NCBI RefSeq assembly: GCF_900636535.1
Contig: NZ_LR134289.1
Coordinates: 2,852,001-2,916,000, forward strand
Reading direction: 5' to 3'
Source of the DNA: Chryseobacterium gleum
Lineage (GTDB): Bacteria; Bacteroidota; Bacteroidia; Flavobacteriales; Weeksellaceae
DNA: 64,000 nt
Position numbers and translations under genes: made by a program. Under the pieces are notes generated by a model. It did not search any database. It had not been told where the DNA came from and saw only the letters and a list, made by a program, of their open reading frames with translations. Of this stretch, positions 39,164 to 49,151 are shown piece after piece (position 1 is the first letter of the stretch; each line of letters begins with the position of its first letter).

Positions 39164-39681
39164 TGGGTATGTGTTTATATAAGACTTGTGTTTTTAACCA
39201 ACCATTTTTTTATATTTTTTTTATTTTCTACTTAAAACAGAAAATTATTCTACAACTGCAAGCAGTGTATGAAATTAAAAATATAAAATTAATGGATTAG
39301 TTAACACCTTGGCTGCAAGAAACATGCCATCCAAAATTGAATTAACCGATTTGAAAGTGATCTCTACAAAAAAATAAAAACAATCACAAAATGGTGATAT
39401 AAATGTTAAAGTAAACTATTCTCCATAAGCATTTAACAGAGTTATTAATTTTAAACAACAGCAAAATAATTTTAAGTAAACTTAAAAAAACTCTAATGAC
39501 AGGGAAAAATTATGAAAATTAAATATCTATATATTATAAGTTAATAGAATATTAGAATTTTAAAATCAACCTTAATGTTATAGAGTTTAGAAAGCATCAT
39601 TGAATTTCTTTAAGGATACATCTTCACAATGTCTTTATCTGAACTTAACTCTGTAAAATACCAGAATTCTATAAATAAAAA
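39164..39681. other. AT-rich gap upstream of the paralog trio
   Basis: About 520 bases with no convincing gene, no clear TAnnTTTG element on the minus strand near the trio, and no tRNA-like fold seen. Confidence 0.4.
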
Positions 39682-39703
39682 AAGACTGCTATTAAGCAGT
39701 CTT
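39682..39703 (-). terminator. Terminator after nusG
   Basis: AAGACTGCT pairs perfectly with AGCAGTCTT around ATTA, followed by seven T on the minus strand. Confidence 0.88.
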
Positions 39704-39724
39704 CTTATATTTTATAAAATAATA

Positions 39725-40267
39725 TTAAACTTTTTCTACTTGCATGTAGCTTAGTTCCATTGGAGTTTTTCTACCGAAGATCAATACAGAAACTTCAATT
39801 TTCTTTTTGTCTTCAAGAATTTTCTCAACTGTACCATTGAAACCGTTGAAAGGTCCATCGATTACTTTAACGTTTTCACCTACTACATAAGGAATCTCAA
39901 CATCACTTGCAAATTCAGAAAGTTCATCCATTCTTCCAAGCATTCTGTTAACCTCTGATTTTCTCATTGGAACAGGATCCCCTCCTTTTGTTAAGCTTAA
40001 GAAAGAAATAACTCCAGGAATATTCTTGATAACGTGAGGAATTTCTCCCATCAGATCAGCTTCGATCATTAAGTAGCCAGGATAGTAAGGTCTTTCTTTA
40101 GGAACTTTTTTACCGTTTCTAATCTGGATTACCTTTTCCATAGGAATAACCACTTGAGTAACGTACTGCTCAAACCCTAGACGTTTGATTTCTGTCTCAA
40201 TATAGTTTTTCACTTTATTTTCCTGTCCGCTGATAGCTTTCAGCACATACCATTTCAATTCGCTCAT
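39725..40267 (-). CDS. nusG: Transcription termination/antitermination factor NusG
   Basis: 180 residues: NGN domain (KWYVLKAISGQENKVKNYIE) and C-terminal KOW motif (VKVIDGPFNGFNGTVEKI). It binds RNAP and couples it to Rho or the ribosome. It lies 20 bases after secE. Confidence 0.98.
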   Translation of the reverse strand: MSELKWYVLKAISGQENKVKNYIETEIKRLGFEQYVTQVVIPMEKVIQIRNGKKVPKERPYYPGYLMIEADLMGEIPHVIKNIPGVISFLSLTKGGDPVPMRKSEVNRMLGRMDELSEFASDVEIPYVVGENVKVIDGPFNGFNGTVEKILEDKKKIEVSVLIFGRKTPMELSYMQVEKV

Positions 40268-40287
40268 TATGGGAAAATACTTTTTTG

Positions 40288-40494
40288 TTAATTAAACAAG
40301 TTGATTAACATTCCTATTATGTTGCTGATTGCTTTTGAAAACAATTCATCAACTCCAAAGGTAAATAAAGCCAGAATCACTGTCGCAATAGTCACTACAA
40401 TTGTAGAAGACTGAAGGTCAGCCCATTTTGGCCATTCAACTTTATGTCTGAATTCGTTATAAGAACCTTTTAAAAAATCGACAAATGAACTCAT
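40288..40494 (-). CDS. secE: Preprotein translocase subunit SecE
   Basis: 68 residues: short cytosolic helix (FLKGSYNEFRHKVEWPKW) and one membrane segment. It is part of the SecYEG channel. It lies between tRNA-Trp and nusG, the standard position. Confidence 0.96.
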   Translation of the reverse strand: MSSFVDFLKGSYNEFRHKVEWPKWADLQSSTIVVTIATVILALFTFGVDELFSKAISNIIGMLINLFN

Positions 40495-40506
40495 AATTTA
40501 TATTTG

Positions 40507-40577
40507 CACGGGCACAAGGATTCGAACCCTGATCAACGGTTTTGGAGACCGGTATCCTACCATTGGACGATGCCCGT
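40507..40577 (-). tRNA. tRNA-Trp (CCA)
   Basis: The minus strand folds as a cloverleaf: acceptor ACGGGCA/TGCCCGT, anticodon loop CTCCAAA with anticodon CCA, and T-loop GGTTCGAATCC. The discriminator is G, as expected for Trp. It lies between tuf and secE. Confidence 0.97.
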
Positions 40578-40631
40578 AGTTAAAAAGCTCCGTAAAGAGA
40601 TTCCTTACGGAAGCTTTTATATTTTAAGATA

Positions 40632-41819
40632 TTAATCTAAGATTTCAGTAACCTGACCAGCACCAACTGTTCTACCTCCTTCTCTGATCGCGAATCTAAG
40701 ACCCTCGTTAAGAGCGATTGGTTGTAACAATTCTACAGTGATTGTTAAGTTATCACCAGGCATTACCATTTCTACACCTTCTGGTAAGAAGATTTCACCT
40801 GTAACGTCAGTAGTTCTTACGTAGAACTGAGGACGGTATTTGTTGTGGAATGGAGTGTGACGTCCACCTTCTTCTTTAGAAAGGATATAAACCTCAGCTT
40901 TGAATTTTTTGTGTGGTTTAACAGAATCTTTCTTAGCGATAACCATACCTCTCTTGATGTCAGTTTTTTCAATACCTCTCAACAATAGACCTACGTTATC
41001 ACCAGCTTCACCTCTGTCTAGGATTTTTCTGAACATCTCAACCCCTGTAATTGTAGAAGTTAATTTTTCATCACCCATACCAACGATATCAACTGGATCA
41101 CCAGTGTTGATAACACCAGACTCGATTCTACCAGTTGCTACAGTACCTCTACCTGTAATAGAGAATACGTCTTCGATTGGCATCAAGAATGGCTTATCCT
41201 GATCTCTTACTGGTTGCTCGATCCAAGTATCAACAGCATCCATTAATTCTTCTACAGTTTTAACCCACTTCTCGTCTCCGTTAAGAGCACCAAGAGCAGA
41301 TCCCTGGATTACTGGAGAGTTATCTCCATCATATTCGTAAGTAGATAATAAATCTCTAAGTTCAAGTTCAACAAGCTCTAAAAGCTCAGCATCATCCACC
41401 ATGTCAACTTTGTTCATGAAAACAACGATTCTTGGTACGTTTACCTGACGGCAAAGTAGGATGTGCTCTCTAGTTTGAGGCATTGGTCCATCAGTTGCAG
41501 CACATACTAAGATTGCTCCATCCATCTGAGCAGCACCAGTTACCATGTTCTTAACGTAGTCAGCGTGACCTGGACAGTCAACGTGTGCATAGTGTCTGTT
41601 TTCAGTTTCGTACTCGATGTGAGCTGTATTAATAGTGATACCTCTTTCTTTTTCTTCTGGAGCAGAGTCAATAGCAGAGAAGTCTTTTTTCTCAGCAAGA
41701 CCTTTGTTAGCTAATACACTACTGATAGCTGCAGTAAGTGTAGTTTTACCATGGTCAACGTGACCAATAGTACCAATGTTCAAGTGTGGTTTGTTACGAT
41801 TAAACGTTTCCTTTGCCAT
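40632..41819 (-). CDS. tuf: Elongation factor Tu
   Basis: 395 residues: [11 protein letters not shown]-loop, [14 protein letters not shown] switch [21 protein letters not shown] and the C-terminal barrels ending [12 protein letters not shown]. It delivers aminoacyl-tRNA to the ribosome. It reads into tRNA-Trp and secE. Confidence 0.99.
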   Translation of the reverse strand: MAKETFNRNKPHLNIGTIGHVDHGKTTLTAAISSVLANKGLAEKKDFSAIDSAPEEKERGITINTAHIEYETENRHYAHVDCPGHADYVKNMVTGAAQMDGAILVCAATDGPMPQTREHILLCRQVNVPRIVVFMNKVDMVDDAELLELVELELRDLLSTYEYDGDNSPVIQGSALGALNGDEKWVKTVEELMDAVDTWIEQPVRDQDKPFLMPIEDVFSITGRGTVATGRIESGVINTGDPVDIVGMGDEKLTSTITGVEMFRKILDRGEAGDNVGLLLRGIEKTDIKRGMVIAKKDSVKPHKKFKAEVYILSKEEGGRHTPFHNKYRPQFYVRTTDVTGEIFLPEGVEMVMPGDNLTITVELLQPIALNEGLRFAIREGGRTVGAGQVTEILD

Positions 41820-41862
41820 GATTTAAAATTATTTATTTATTGTTTTTCAAATTTTCGGTGTG

Positions 41863-41870
41863 CAAATATA
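41863..41870 (-). promoter_or_regulatory. -7 element TATATTTG of tuf
   Basis: A perfect TAnnTTTG on the minus strand about 44 bases before tuf; a TTTTTG lies roughly 16 bases further upstream. tuf thus has its own promoter, as needed after its separation from the tRNA genes. Confidence 0.65.
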
Positions 41871-42020
41871 ATGAATTTTTAAATACCAAAAACTTTTTAT
41901 TAAAAAAACTTTCAATATTCTCATCCAGTGAAGGACAAACCTTATATTTTAACGTATTGAGACTGCAAATTTACACATTTTTCCGGATTGAAAAAAACTT
42001 TCTGAAACCTTTTACTAAAA

Positions 42021-42047
42021 AGCCTGAAATACAGAATATTCCAGGCT
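42021..42047 (-). terminator. Terminator after the RND efflux operon
   Basis: AGCCTG pairs with CAGGCT, extended by imperfect AT pairs, and is followed by TTTTT on the minus strand. Confidence 0.65.
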
Positions 42048-42072
42048 CAATTAATATAAATGAAAGATAAGA

Positions 42073-45000
42073 TCAGATTTGGCTTAGTTTTTTGGTTCTG
42101 TTGAAAATCCAGAAAATAATCGGGAAAATAAGCAGGGTAAGCATGGTTGCTGTAATCAATCCTCCAATAATAACAATGGCGAGAGGTTTCTGGGATTCTG
42201 AACCGATTCCTGTAGACAACGCCGCGGGCATAAGCCCGATAGATGCCATAAGGGCAGTCATAATCACCGGTCTTGTTCTTGATTTCACTCCATTTAAAAT
42301 AGCAGTATCTATATCAAGGCCGTTTTTAACATTCTGGTGGAATTCTGTGATAAGGATTACTCCGTTCTGGATACAAATTCCCAGAAGGGCAATCATCCCT
42401 ACTCCGGCAGAGATTCCAAAATTGATTCCGGTAACATGCAAGGCGATAATTCCTCCGATTAAGGCAAAAGGTACGTTAGCTAATACAAGAAGCGAGTCCC
42501 TAATATTTCCAAACAGGATAAACAGCAGAAAGAAGATCATGAGAATACTCACCGGCACCACCTGCGCAAGTCTGTGAGAGGCACGTTGCTGATTTTCAAA
42601 CTGTCCGGTCCATCCTACGGAATAACCATCCGGCAGTTCAATGGTTGCTACTTTTTTCTGAGCATCCGCAATCGTACTTCCCAGGTCCCTGTCACGGATT
42701 GAGAACTTAACCCCGATATAACGTTTGATATTATCTCTGTAAATAAATGCAGCTCCGTTATCTTTAACAATCGTACTTATTTCCTTTAAAGGAATCTTGG
42801 CTCCATCCTGAGTAGGAACCATCAAAGAAGCAATGTCGTTTTCATCGGTTCTGTATTCCTGCGAATACCGGAGACGGATCGGGAATTTTCTTTCACCATC
42901 AAACATTTCCGAAGCAGTTTTACCCCCAAAAGCCATTTCCAGCACAGCCTGCGCATCTGCCGGCATTACTCCATAAGCTGCCATTTTATCTCTGTCCAAA
43001 ACAACACTTACTTCCGGCTGGCCGATATTTTTAATTATTCCGGGATCTTTTACCCCGTCCACATCTTTGATTTTCAATAAAACTTCATGAGCAAGCTTAT
43101 CCAGTGTTTCCAGATTATCACCGTAGATTTTAATCCCGTTTTCTGCTTTAAAGCCTGCTACGGCTTCTGCCACATTATCTGAAATAGGCTGCGAATAGTT
43201 GAAAGTAATTCCCTGGTAGCTTCTGAGCTTTTTGTCAATTTCATTAATCAGTTCATCATAAGTAATTTTACGTTTCCATTCTTCTCTTGGCTTGAGGTTT
43301 ACTGCAAACTGTACAAATCCGAATCCGTTGGGATCCGTCCCATCATTACTTCTTCCGGTCTGCGCAAGCACATCGGTTACCTCAGAGAAGCTCATAATGT
43401 CTTTCTTTAGAAGGTCTGCGGTTTTCAGAGATTCTTTCAGTGAGGAGCTCATCGGCATTTCTGCAGTAATCCACAATGAACCTTCATTCAACTGCGGCAA
43501 AAATTCTGTTCCAAGGAATTTTCCGGAAAACAGAGTAACTGCCAGGAAGGAGACCGCTACGATCATACTGGTTTTTTTATGCTTAAATGTGAAATTAAAG
43601 CCTTTTAAAACGATTCTGTCCCAGAAGTTAACAAAAGGGTTATTTTTTTCCTTCACATTTTTATTCAAAAGGATATGGGAAAGAACAGGGACCAGGGTTA
43701 AAGTAAATATCAGTGCTCCCATTAATGCAAACCCAAGTGTGAAGGCCAGCGGAGAGAACATTTTCCCTTCTACTTTCTGGAATGAAAAAATAGGAATCAG
43801 AGAAGTAATGATGATTAATTTTGAAAAGAAAATGGCTTTTCCCAATCCGGTACCGGTCTGCTTGATCCAGCCCCCTTTCGCTAGTTTATTGAATTTCTCT
43901 GTTCCATACCGGTGCGCTTTATGATCGAGCATCACAAAGAGTCCTTCCACCATGACGACGGCTCCGTCTATAATAATCCCGAAGTCTACCGCTCCTAAAG
44001 AGAGGAGATTGGCACTCATTCCAGCCAGTTTTAAGCATAAAAATGCAAACAACAGAGATAATGGAATGATGATGGAAACAATCAGCGTTGTTCTCCAGTC
44101 GGCCATAAAGATCAGAACAATTACCGTTACCAGTACAATTCCTTCAATAAGGTTATGCATTACGGTATGAGTGGTAAAATCCATCAGGTTGTCCCTATCG
44201 TAGAAAGTGACCATTTTGACATCTTTGGGAAGAATTTTTTCGTTAAGCTCTTTGATTTTAGCTTTTACTCCTACCAGAACTTCTCTCGGATTCTCTCCTT
44301 TTCTCATCACAACAATTCCTTCCACCGTATCGTCATGATGATTCAACGCGGCCTGCCCTACCCTTGGCATTGAGCTTTCATGAACATCTGCTACATTTTT
44401 TACCAGCACAGGGTTTCCGCTGTCATTCTGGATGGTAATATTACCAATATCCGCAACTGATTTTACCAAACCAATCCCCCTTACCACATAAGCCTGCCCG
44501 TTTTTTTCAATAACATCACCGCCAACATTCAGATTGCTCTTGGTAACGGCATCATATACCTGAAGCGGAGTCAGATTATATTTATCCAGTGCTCTGGGAT
44601 CAATGCTCAGCTCAAAAACTTTATCCTGCCCTCCGAAGACATTGATATCGGCAACACCAGGTACCCCTCTTAAAGCACGGTCTATCACCCAATTTTGTAA
44701 AGTAAGCAATGCCCGGGAATCTTTTGTTTTACTTTCCAATGTATATCGGAAAATCTCCCCGGTTGGCCCGTAGGGTGGCTGTACTTCGGGATCTACCTCG
44801 TCAGGAAGGCTAATGGTTCTTAACTGGTTATTGACCTGATTTCTGGCAAAAGTATCATCCACCCCGTCGTCAAACAGAATTTTAACAATAGAAAGTCCAA
44901 ACATAGTGGTACTTCTCACACTTGTTTTCTTCTGAACCGGGCTCATCGCCAATTCGATGGGTGTGGTGACAAAACGTTCTACTTCTTCCGCACTACGTCC

Positions 45001-45171
45001 ATTCCATTGGGTAATGATTACGATCTGGGTATTGGTAACATCCGGGAAAGCTTCAATAGGCATATTTTTGAAACTTATAAATCCGGAGATGGCTAAAATT
45101 GCAACCCAGATAAAGGTAAATGCTTTATTTTTTAATGAAAAAGCAATTATATTTTTAATGAATTTATTCAT
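42073..45171 (-). CDS. CusA/CzcA-type heavy-metal RND efflux pump
   Basis: 1032 residues with 12 predicted membrane helices and two large periplasmic loops. The helix IV proton/metal motif reads VDFGIIIDGAVVMVEG, matching the CzcA-like D..D..E pattern, so divalent cations (Zn, Co, Ni, Cd) or Cu are likely. The N-terminal MPIEAFPDVTNTQIVIITQWNG is typical. It is the last gene of the TolC-adaptor-pump operon. The exact metal cannot be told. Confidence 0.92.
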   Translation of the reverse strand: MNKFIKNIIAFSLKNKAFTFIWVAILAISGFISFKNMPIEAFPDVTNTQIVIITQWNGRSAEEVERFVTTPIELAMSPVQKKTSVRSTTMFGLSIVKILFDDGVDDTFARNQVNNQLRTISLPDEVDPEVQPPYGPTGEIFRYTLESKTKDSRALLTLQNWVIDRALRGVPGVADINVFGGQDKVFELSIDPRALDKYNLTPLQVYDAVTKSNLNVGGDVIEKNGQAYVVRGIGLVKSVADIGNITIQNDSGNPVLVKNVADVHESSMPRVGQAALNHHDDTVEGIVVMRKGENPREVLVGVKAKIKELNEKILPKDVKMVTFYDRDNLMDFTTHTVMHNLIEGIVLVTVIVLIFMADWRTTLIVSIIIPLSLLFAFLCLKLAGMSANLLSLGAVDFGIIIDGAVVMVEGLFVMLDHKAHRYGTEKFNKLAKGGWIKQTGTGLGKAIFFSKLIIITSLIPIFSFQKVEGKMFSPLAFTLGFALMGALIFTLTLVPVLSHILLNKNVKEKNNPFVNFWDRIVLKGFNFTFKHKKTSMIVAVSFLAVTLFSGKFLGTEFLPQLNEGSLWITAEMPMSSSLKESLKTADLLKKDIMSFSEVTDVLAQTGRSNDGTDPNGFGFVQFAVNLKPREEWKRKITYDELINEIDKKLRSYQGITFNYSQPISDNVAEAVAGFKAENGIKIYGDNLETLDKLAHEVLLKIKDVDGVKDPGIIKNIGQPEVSVVLDRDKMAAYGVMPADAQAVLEMAFGGKTASEMFDGERKFPIRLRYSQEYRTDENDIASLMVPTQDGAKIPLKEISTIVKDNGAAFIYRDNIKRYIGVKFSIRDRDLGSTIADAQKKVATIELPDGYSVGWTGQFENQQRASHRLAQVVPVSILMIFFLLFILFGNIRDSLLVLANVPFALIGGIIALHVTGINFGISAGVGMIALLGICIQNGVILITEFHQNVKNGLDIDTAILNGVKSRTRPVIMTALMASIGLMPAALSTGIGSESQKPLAIVIIGGLITATMLTLLIFPIIFWIFNRTKKLSQI

Positions 45172-45239
45172 GACAGATAAATTGATGACCTAAAAAAGCC
45201 GTTAAAGAAAAATGTAGCATTCTTAAGGGTTTCATAAGA

Positions 45240-46325
45240 TTAGCTGTTCAGTGAGCGGTAGATCAGCAGCTGGTTGTTGGTAATTACTTCTTCTCCTTCT
45301 TTCAGTCCGTCGGCAACATAAGTGATATCACCTACCTGCTTTAGCACTTTAATTTCTCTGATCTTTACATCCGTTCTGGATTTAAAAATCACTACAAAGC
45401 TTTTATTATCATCAAAGATGACGGCTTTGGAAGGCACCGTTAAGGTTGTATTACTTTCCAGACTGGAAACTTTTATCGTTGCCTTACTGTCCGGAATCAG
45501 AAGTCCGTTGGCGTTATCCAGGACCACCCTTGCCTGCATAGCATTGGTCTGCGGATCAATAATCTTGAATATTTTATCAATTTTACCATCAAAAACTTTA
45601 TCCGGATAAGAAAGTGTAGAAACCTGAGCTTTCATTCCAAGGCTGATCTTATCGATATCAGATTCATTGACATTCATAATGGCCCATACATTGGTGGTAT
45701 TGGCAACATCAAAAATGTTATCGCTCCTATCACTTCTCAGCTGCATATCTTTATTGATACTTTTCTGAACAATGTATCCGCTTATCGGTGCCACCACACT
45801 GTATATGTTTCCGGTTTTCACATTATAAACAGTACTTACCGCTGTTGCTCTCTGCAATTGGTCTTCGGCTTTTTGTAATTGGCTTTTGGCTTCCAGAACA
45901 TCTCTTTCGGTATTCAGCTTTCCTTCGTAGAGTTCTTTGGCAACACGAAGGTTATTTTTTGCCACTACCAGATCGGTTTTGGCATCACTGACATCTTTCT
46001 GGATTTCTGCAAGCTCAGTACTTCTGATAGTAGCCAAAACCTGCCCTTTTTTCACATAATCTCCCAGTTCCACATTGACACTCATTACGTTTCCTCCTAC
46101 CAATGGGTATACATCTATATAGCTGTTTTTGTCTGCAGAGATTTTGCCGTAAAAGCTGTATTCATCTTCTATATTCTTTTTTTCAACTTTGGCTAAGGAA
46201 ATGGAATTCAACATGGTATTGCTTAATTCAAATCCTTTTTTGGCCTGGTTGGTTTTTTCTTCCTCTTTTTTTGAACAGGCCGCTAACGAAAGGACCATCA
46301 ATACGGGGATAATATATGTTTTCAT
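45240..46325 (-). CDS. RND efflux periplasmic adaptor lipoprotein
   Basis: 361 residues, lipobox LAACS near residue 17. HlyD-type domains: barrel-sandwich lipoyl (VYPLVGGNVMSVNVELGDYVKKGQVLATI), a coiled-coil hairpin (about 100-150), a second lipoyl half and a beta-barrel. It bridges the pump and the TolC channel. It lies four bases after the TolC-family gene and 68 before the pump. Confidence 0.93.
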   Translation of the reverse strand: MKTYIIPVLMVLSLAACSKKEEEKTNQAKKGFELSNTMLNSISLAKVEKKNIEDEYSFYGKISADKNSYIDVYPLVGGNVMSVNVELGDYVKKGQVLATIRSTELAEIQKDVSDAKTDLVVAKNNLRVAKELYEGKLNTERDVLEAKSQLQKAEDQLQRATAVSTVYNVKTGNIYSVVAPISGYIVQKSINKDMQLRSDRSDNIFDVANTTNVWAIMNVNESDIDKISLGMKAQVSTLSYPDKVFDGKIDKIFKIIDPQTNAMQARVVLDNANGLLIPDSKATIKVSSLESNTTLTVPSKAVIFDDNKSFVVIFKSRTDVKIREIKVLKQVGDITYVADGLKEGEEVITNNQLLIYRSLNS

Positions 46326-46329
46326 GATT

Positions 46330-47571
46330 TTAATAGAAGATTTTCGTTTGTACTAGTTGATTAAGCTGTTCTGCAGATTGCATGATCTCATTTTTCATAT
46401 CATAGATCTGAAGGGCTGTTTCCCTGTAACTGTCCATAAAATCTGTGAACTCAATCAGATTCACATTTCCTTTTCTGAAATTGTTCAGCATTCCGGTGTA
46501 GACAAGCTCCATATTCTGAAGATCTGTGGTTTTAACATCCTGTAGCTGGTCATACTGAGCTTTCCAGGTTTTATAAGCAGACTGCACTTTGGTTTCAAGG
46601 GTCAGTTTTTGAAAATCAGCATTTTTCTGATTCTGCTGAATAGCATAGTTAGCTTTTTCCACATTCCCCTGATTGGCTTTCCATAAAGGTAAAGGAATTC
46701 CTAATGTCAGATTTGCTTCATTATTAAAGGTTCCTCCTGCCTGATCCCATGCAGCACCTACTGTGACGTCCGGTACATTCAAAGATTTCTGCCACTGCGC
46801 ATAGAGCTTACTGTTATCAATGAGTTTAAGATTGTACCGGTAATCAGCATTATTCTCAAGAGCTTTACTTTTAAGTTCTTCTTCATCGCCAAAAGGTTGT
46901 GCTGACAAAGCTTCTTTGGCTTCTGCCTCAGACATTGTTGGTTCTATATCCTCTGAAACACCTGTTAAGACTTTTAAATTCTGTTCGAAATCCAGAATAT
47001 TTTTATTAATCTCAAGTTTGTCATGATTCAGCTGGATTACAATACTTTGTAGTCTTACAGCATCTTTGAGAGAAACGTTTCCCTTTGCTGACTGTATACG
47101 ATATGCATTCAAAAGATCATTCATATATCCCAGCTGCCTGTTGGTATTTTCAAGTTTTAGCTTTTCGTAGTAAAGATTAAAATAAGCAGAACGGAGTTGG
47201 GCTCTCAGGTCGGCAAGTAATTGGGAAAACTGAAGCTGCGCCAGTTCTTTATTGGATTTGGCAAAAGCGATTTCATTTTTCTTTTTACCACCCATATAAA
47301 TCAATTGTGTAATTCCTGCTCCTTTTGAGTGTCCGACATCAAAAAACTTTTTATCCTGAGGATTATAGGCATTGAACTGCCCGCTTAACTGAGGTAATTC
47401 CCAGATTTTAGCCTGCAGAATATCCGCATCAGCCATATTGATGTTATATTGTTCGGCGAGCAGCTGGAGGTTGTTCTTCTGAAAGGCTTCTTCACATTCC
47501 AAAAGAGACATCTGCTGTTGTGCCGCCATGAACGAGGAAACGGCGAGGCACAGCACTGCAATTCTGTTCAT
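46330..47571 (-). CDS. TolC-family outer-membrane channel
   Basis: 413 residues with signal peptide (cut near FMAAQ) and the long helices of outer-membrane efflux proteins (LLECEEAFQKNNLQLLAEQ; QLNHDKLEINKNILDFEQNLKVLTG; YKTWKAQYDQLQ). First gene of the efflux operon. Its promoter region lies after the two-component system terminator. Confidence 0.92.
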   Translation of the reverse strand: MNRIAVLCLAVSSFMAAQQQMSLLECEEAFQKNNLQLLAEQYNINMADADILQAKIWELPQLSGQFNAYNPQDKKFFDVGHSKGAGITQLIYMGGKKKNEIAFAKSNKELAQLQFSQLLADLRAQLRSAYFNLYYEKLKLENTNRQLGYMNDLLNAYRIQSAKGNVSLKDAVRLQSIVIQLNHDKLEINKNILDFEQNLKVLTGVSEDIEPTMSEAEAKEALSAQPFGDEEELKSKALENNADYRYNLKLIDNSKLYAQWQKSLNVPDVTVGAAWDQAGGTFNNEANLTLGIPLPLWKANQGNVEKANYAIQQNQKNADFQKLTLETKVQSAYKTWKAQYDQLQDVKTTDLQNMELVYTGMLNNFRKGNVNLIEFTDFMDSYRETALQIYDMKNEIMQSAEQLNQLVQTKIFY

Positions 47572-47753
47572 TATTTTTCTTTTTAAAATACAAAATTGCT
47601 TTGATGCGATTAAAAGAAACTTAAATGACGCTTAAAAAAAATTAAAATAGCCTTAAACAGGCTGTTTCATGAAAGCTTCATCAATAAAAAAAGAAATCTT
47701 TTTCCCGGAACGTTGATATTTTTATTAAAAATTTAATCGGGAGTTTAACAAAA

Positions 47754-47783
47754 AAAGCAACTGTTTTCCAGATCAGCTGCTTT
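47754..47783 (-). terminator. Terminator after the sensor kinase gene
   Basis: AAAGCAACTG and CAGCTGCTTT form a stem with one wobble pair, followed by a T run on the minus strand. Confidence 0.72.
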
Positions 47784-47786
47784 AAT

Positions 47787-49151
47787 TTATTTTTTAAAAT
47801 ATAGTGTAAACCTGTTTATGTATTCTTCAGGTGAAGAGTAGATGATATCTGCATCATGATATTCCAGGATTCTTTTGACAATTCTGAGTCCTAAACCTGA
47901 TCCTGCAATATTCTGAGAATTGTTTCCTCTTGTGAAAGCTTCAAACAGTTTACTCTGCTCTTCTTCAGGGATGGTATTGCCATGGGAAATAACTTCAATG
48001 GAAAGATTATCATTTGTTTCGGTAATCAAAACTTTTACTTCTGTATTATCAGAATAAACGGCAGCATTTTTGAACAAATTGATAAAGACAATCACCAGGA
48101 GTGACTGGATTCCTTTTATCGTCAGAAACGCATTTTCGGAGCTGTCTTCATTAATCAGGAAATCCAGTTTAAGCTGTGGATAACTTTTTTCTACAGCCTC
48201 AAAAGCTTCAAAAATTACTTCATCAATTCTTACTTCTTCATAAATGCTCTGAATATTTTCTTTATCAAACTTTGTCAGCAGCAAAAGCGAATTGGTAAGA
48301 TCTGACAACTGATAGATATCCCGTTGAATTTGTTTTAAAGAAGATAATGTTTCCGGTGAGTGTTCTTCGAATTTAATAAGATTCTCCAGCTGAAATGCCA
48401 TTCTTGTAATAGGAGTCCGGATCTCATGCGAAGCACTTGCCGTAAAATCCTTTTGTGACTGAAATACATCATCCAGTCTTGCAATCATTGTATTAAAAGA
48501 TTTTGCTAGAACGCTGACTTCATCATTAGATTGCTCAACAGGAATCTGTGTGGTCAGTTTATGAGCGGTAACCTCGGAAATTTCTTTGTTAAGGTCTTCC
48601 AGCGGACGAAGAAACTTCTCAACAAAGTAATAGCTGAAAAACCCAATAAGCATGGTACTCATCACATAAGCTGTAATCAAAAGATATTTCAGGTATCCCA
48701 GCTTGGATTTTCCGTTAGTATCAAAGGCGCTGGTAAGGATATAATAGTTTTCACCATTAATATTCCTGAGTGCTGCATAAATTTCCGGAACTGTTTTTTC
48801 GGTATAAATGATTTTCTTTTTATCCAGCTCTTTCAGCATGGCGCTGTCCCAGGTAACATTCCGATCTTTGATTGTACTGTAGATTAACTCTTTTTTCTCG
48901 TTGAAAATTAAGATTTTTTCATTCAAAAGAATATTATCAGAATTCTCATTAAAAAAAACGGGAGCTTCTTCTTCAAAGTCTTTGGATTTTGAGATAAAAT
49001 GGGAAGTAAATTCAAGTCTCTGTCGGAACCGTTCTTTAAATTCATCTCTCCTGAAATCATTAAAAGATAAATAAATGACCGCCATCACCATTCCAAAAAG
49101 TAATGAAAAGGCGATACTGATCGTTAAAGCTATCTTTCTTTTTAAAGACAT
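47787..49151 (-). CDS. Sensor histidine kinase
   Basis: 454 residues: membrane helix at 8-30, periplasmic sensor, second membrane helix near 170-190, HAMP, H-box SHEIRTPITRM (phospho-His 242), and HATPase with GSGLGLRIVKRILEYH. It abuts the response regulator gene without a gap. It probably senses metal and drives the efflux operon next door, like CusS/CzcS. Confidence 0.92.
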   Translation of the reverse strand: MSLKRKIALTISIAFSLLFGMVMAVIYLSFNDFRRDEFKERFRQRLEFTSHFISKSKDFEEEAPVFFNENSDNILLNEKILIFNEKKELIYSTIKDRNVTWDSAMLKELDKKKIIYTEKTVPEIYAALRNINGENYYILTSAFDTNGKSKLGYLKYLLITAYVMSTMLIGFFSYYFVEKFLRPLEDLNKEISEVTAHKLTTQIPVEQSNDEVSVLAKSFNTMIARLDDVFQSQKDFTASASHEIRTPITRMAFQLENLIKFEEHSPETLSSLKQIQRDIYQLSDLTNSLLLLTKFDKENIQSIYEEVRIDEVIFEAFEAVEKSYPQLKLDFLINEDSSENAFLTIKGIQSLLVIVFINLFKNAAVYSDNTEVKVLITETNDNLSIEVISHGNTIPEEEQSKLFEAFTRGNNSQNIAGSGLGLRIVKRILEYHDADIIYSSPEEYINRFTLYFKK

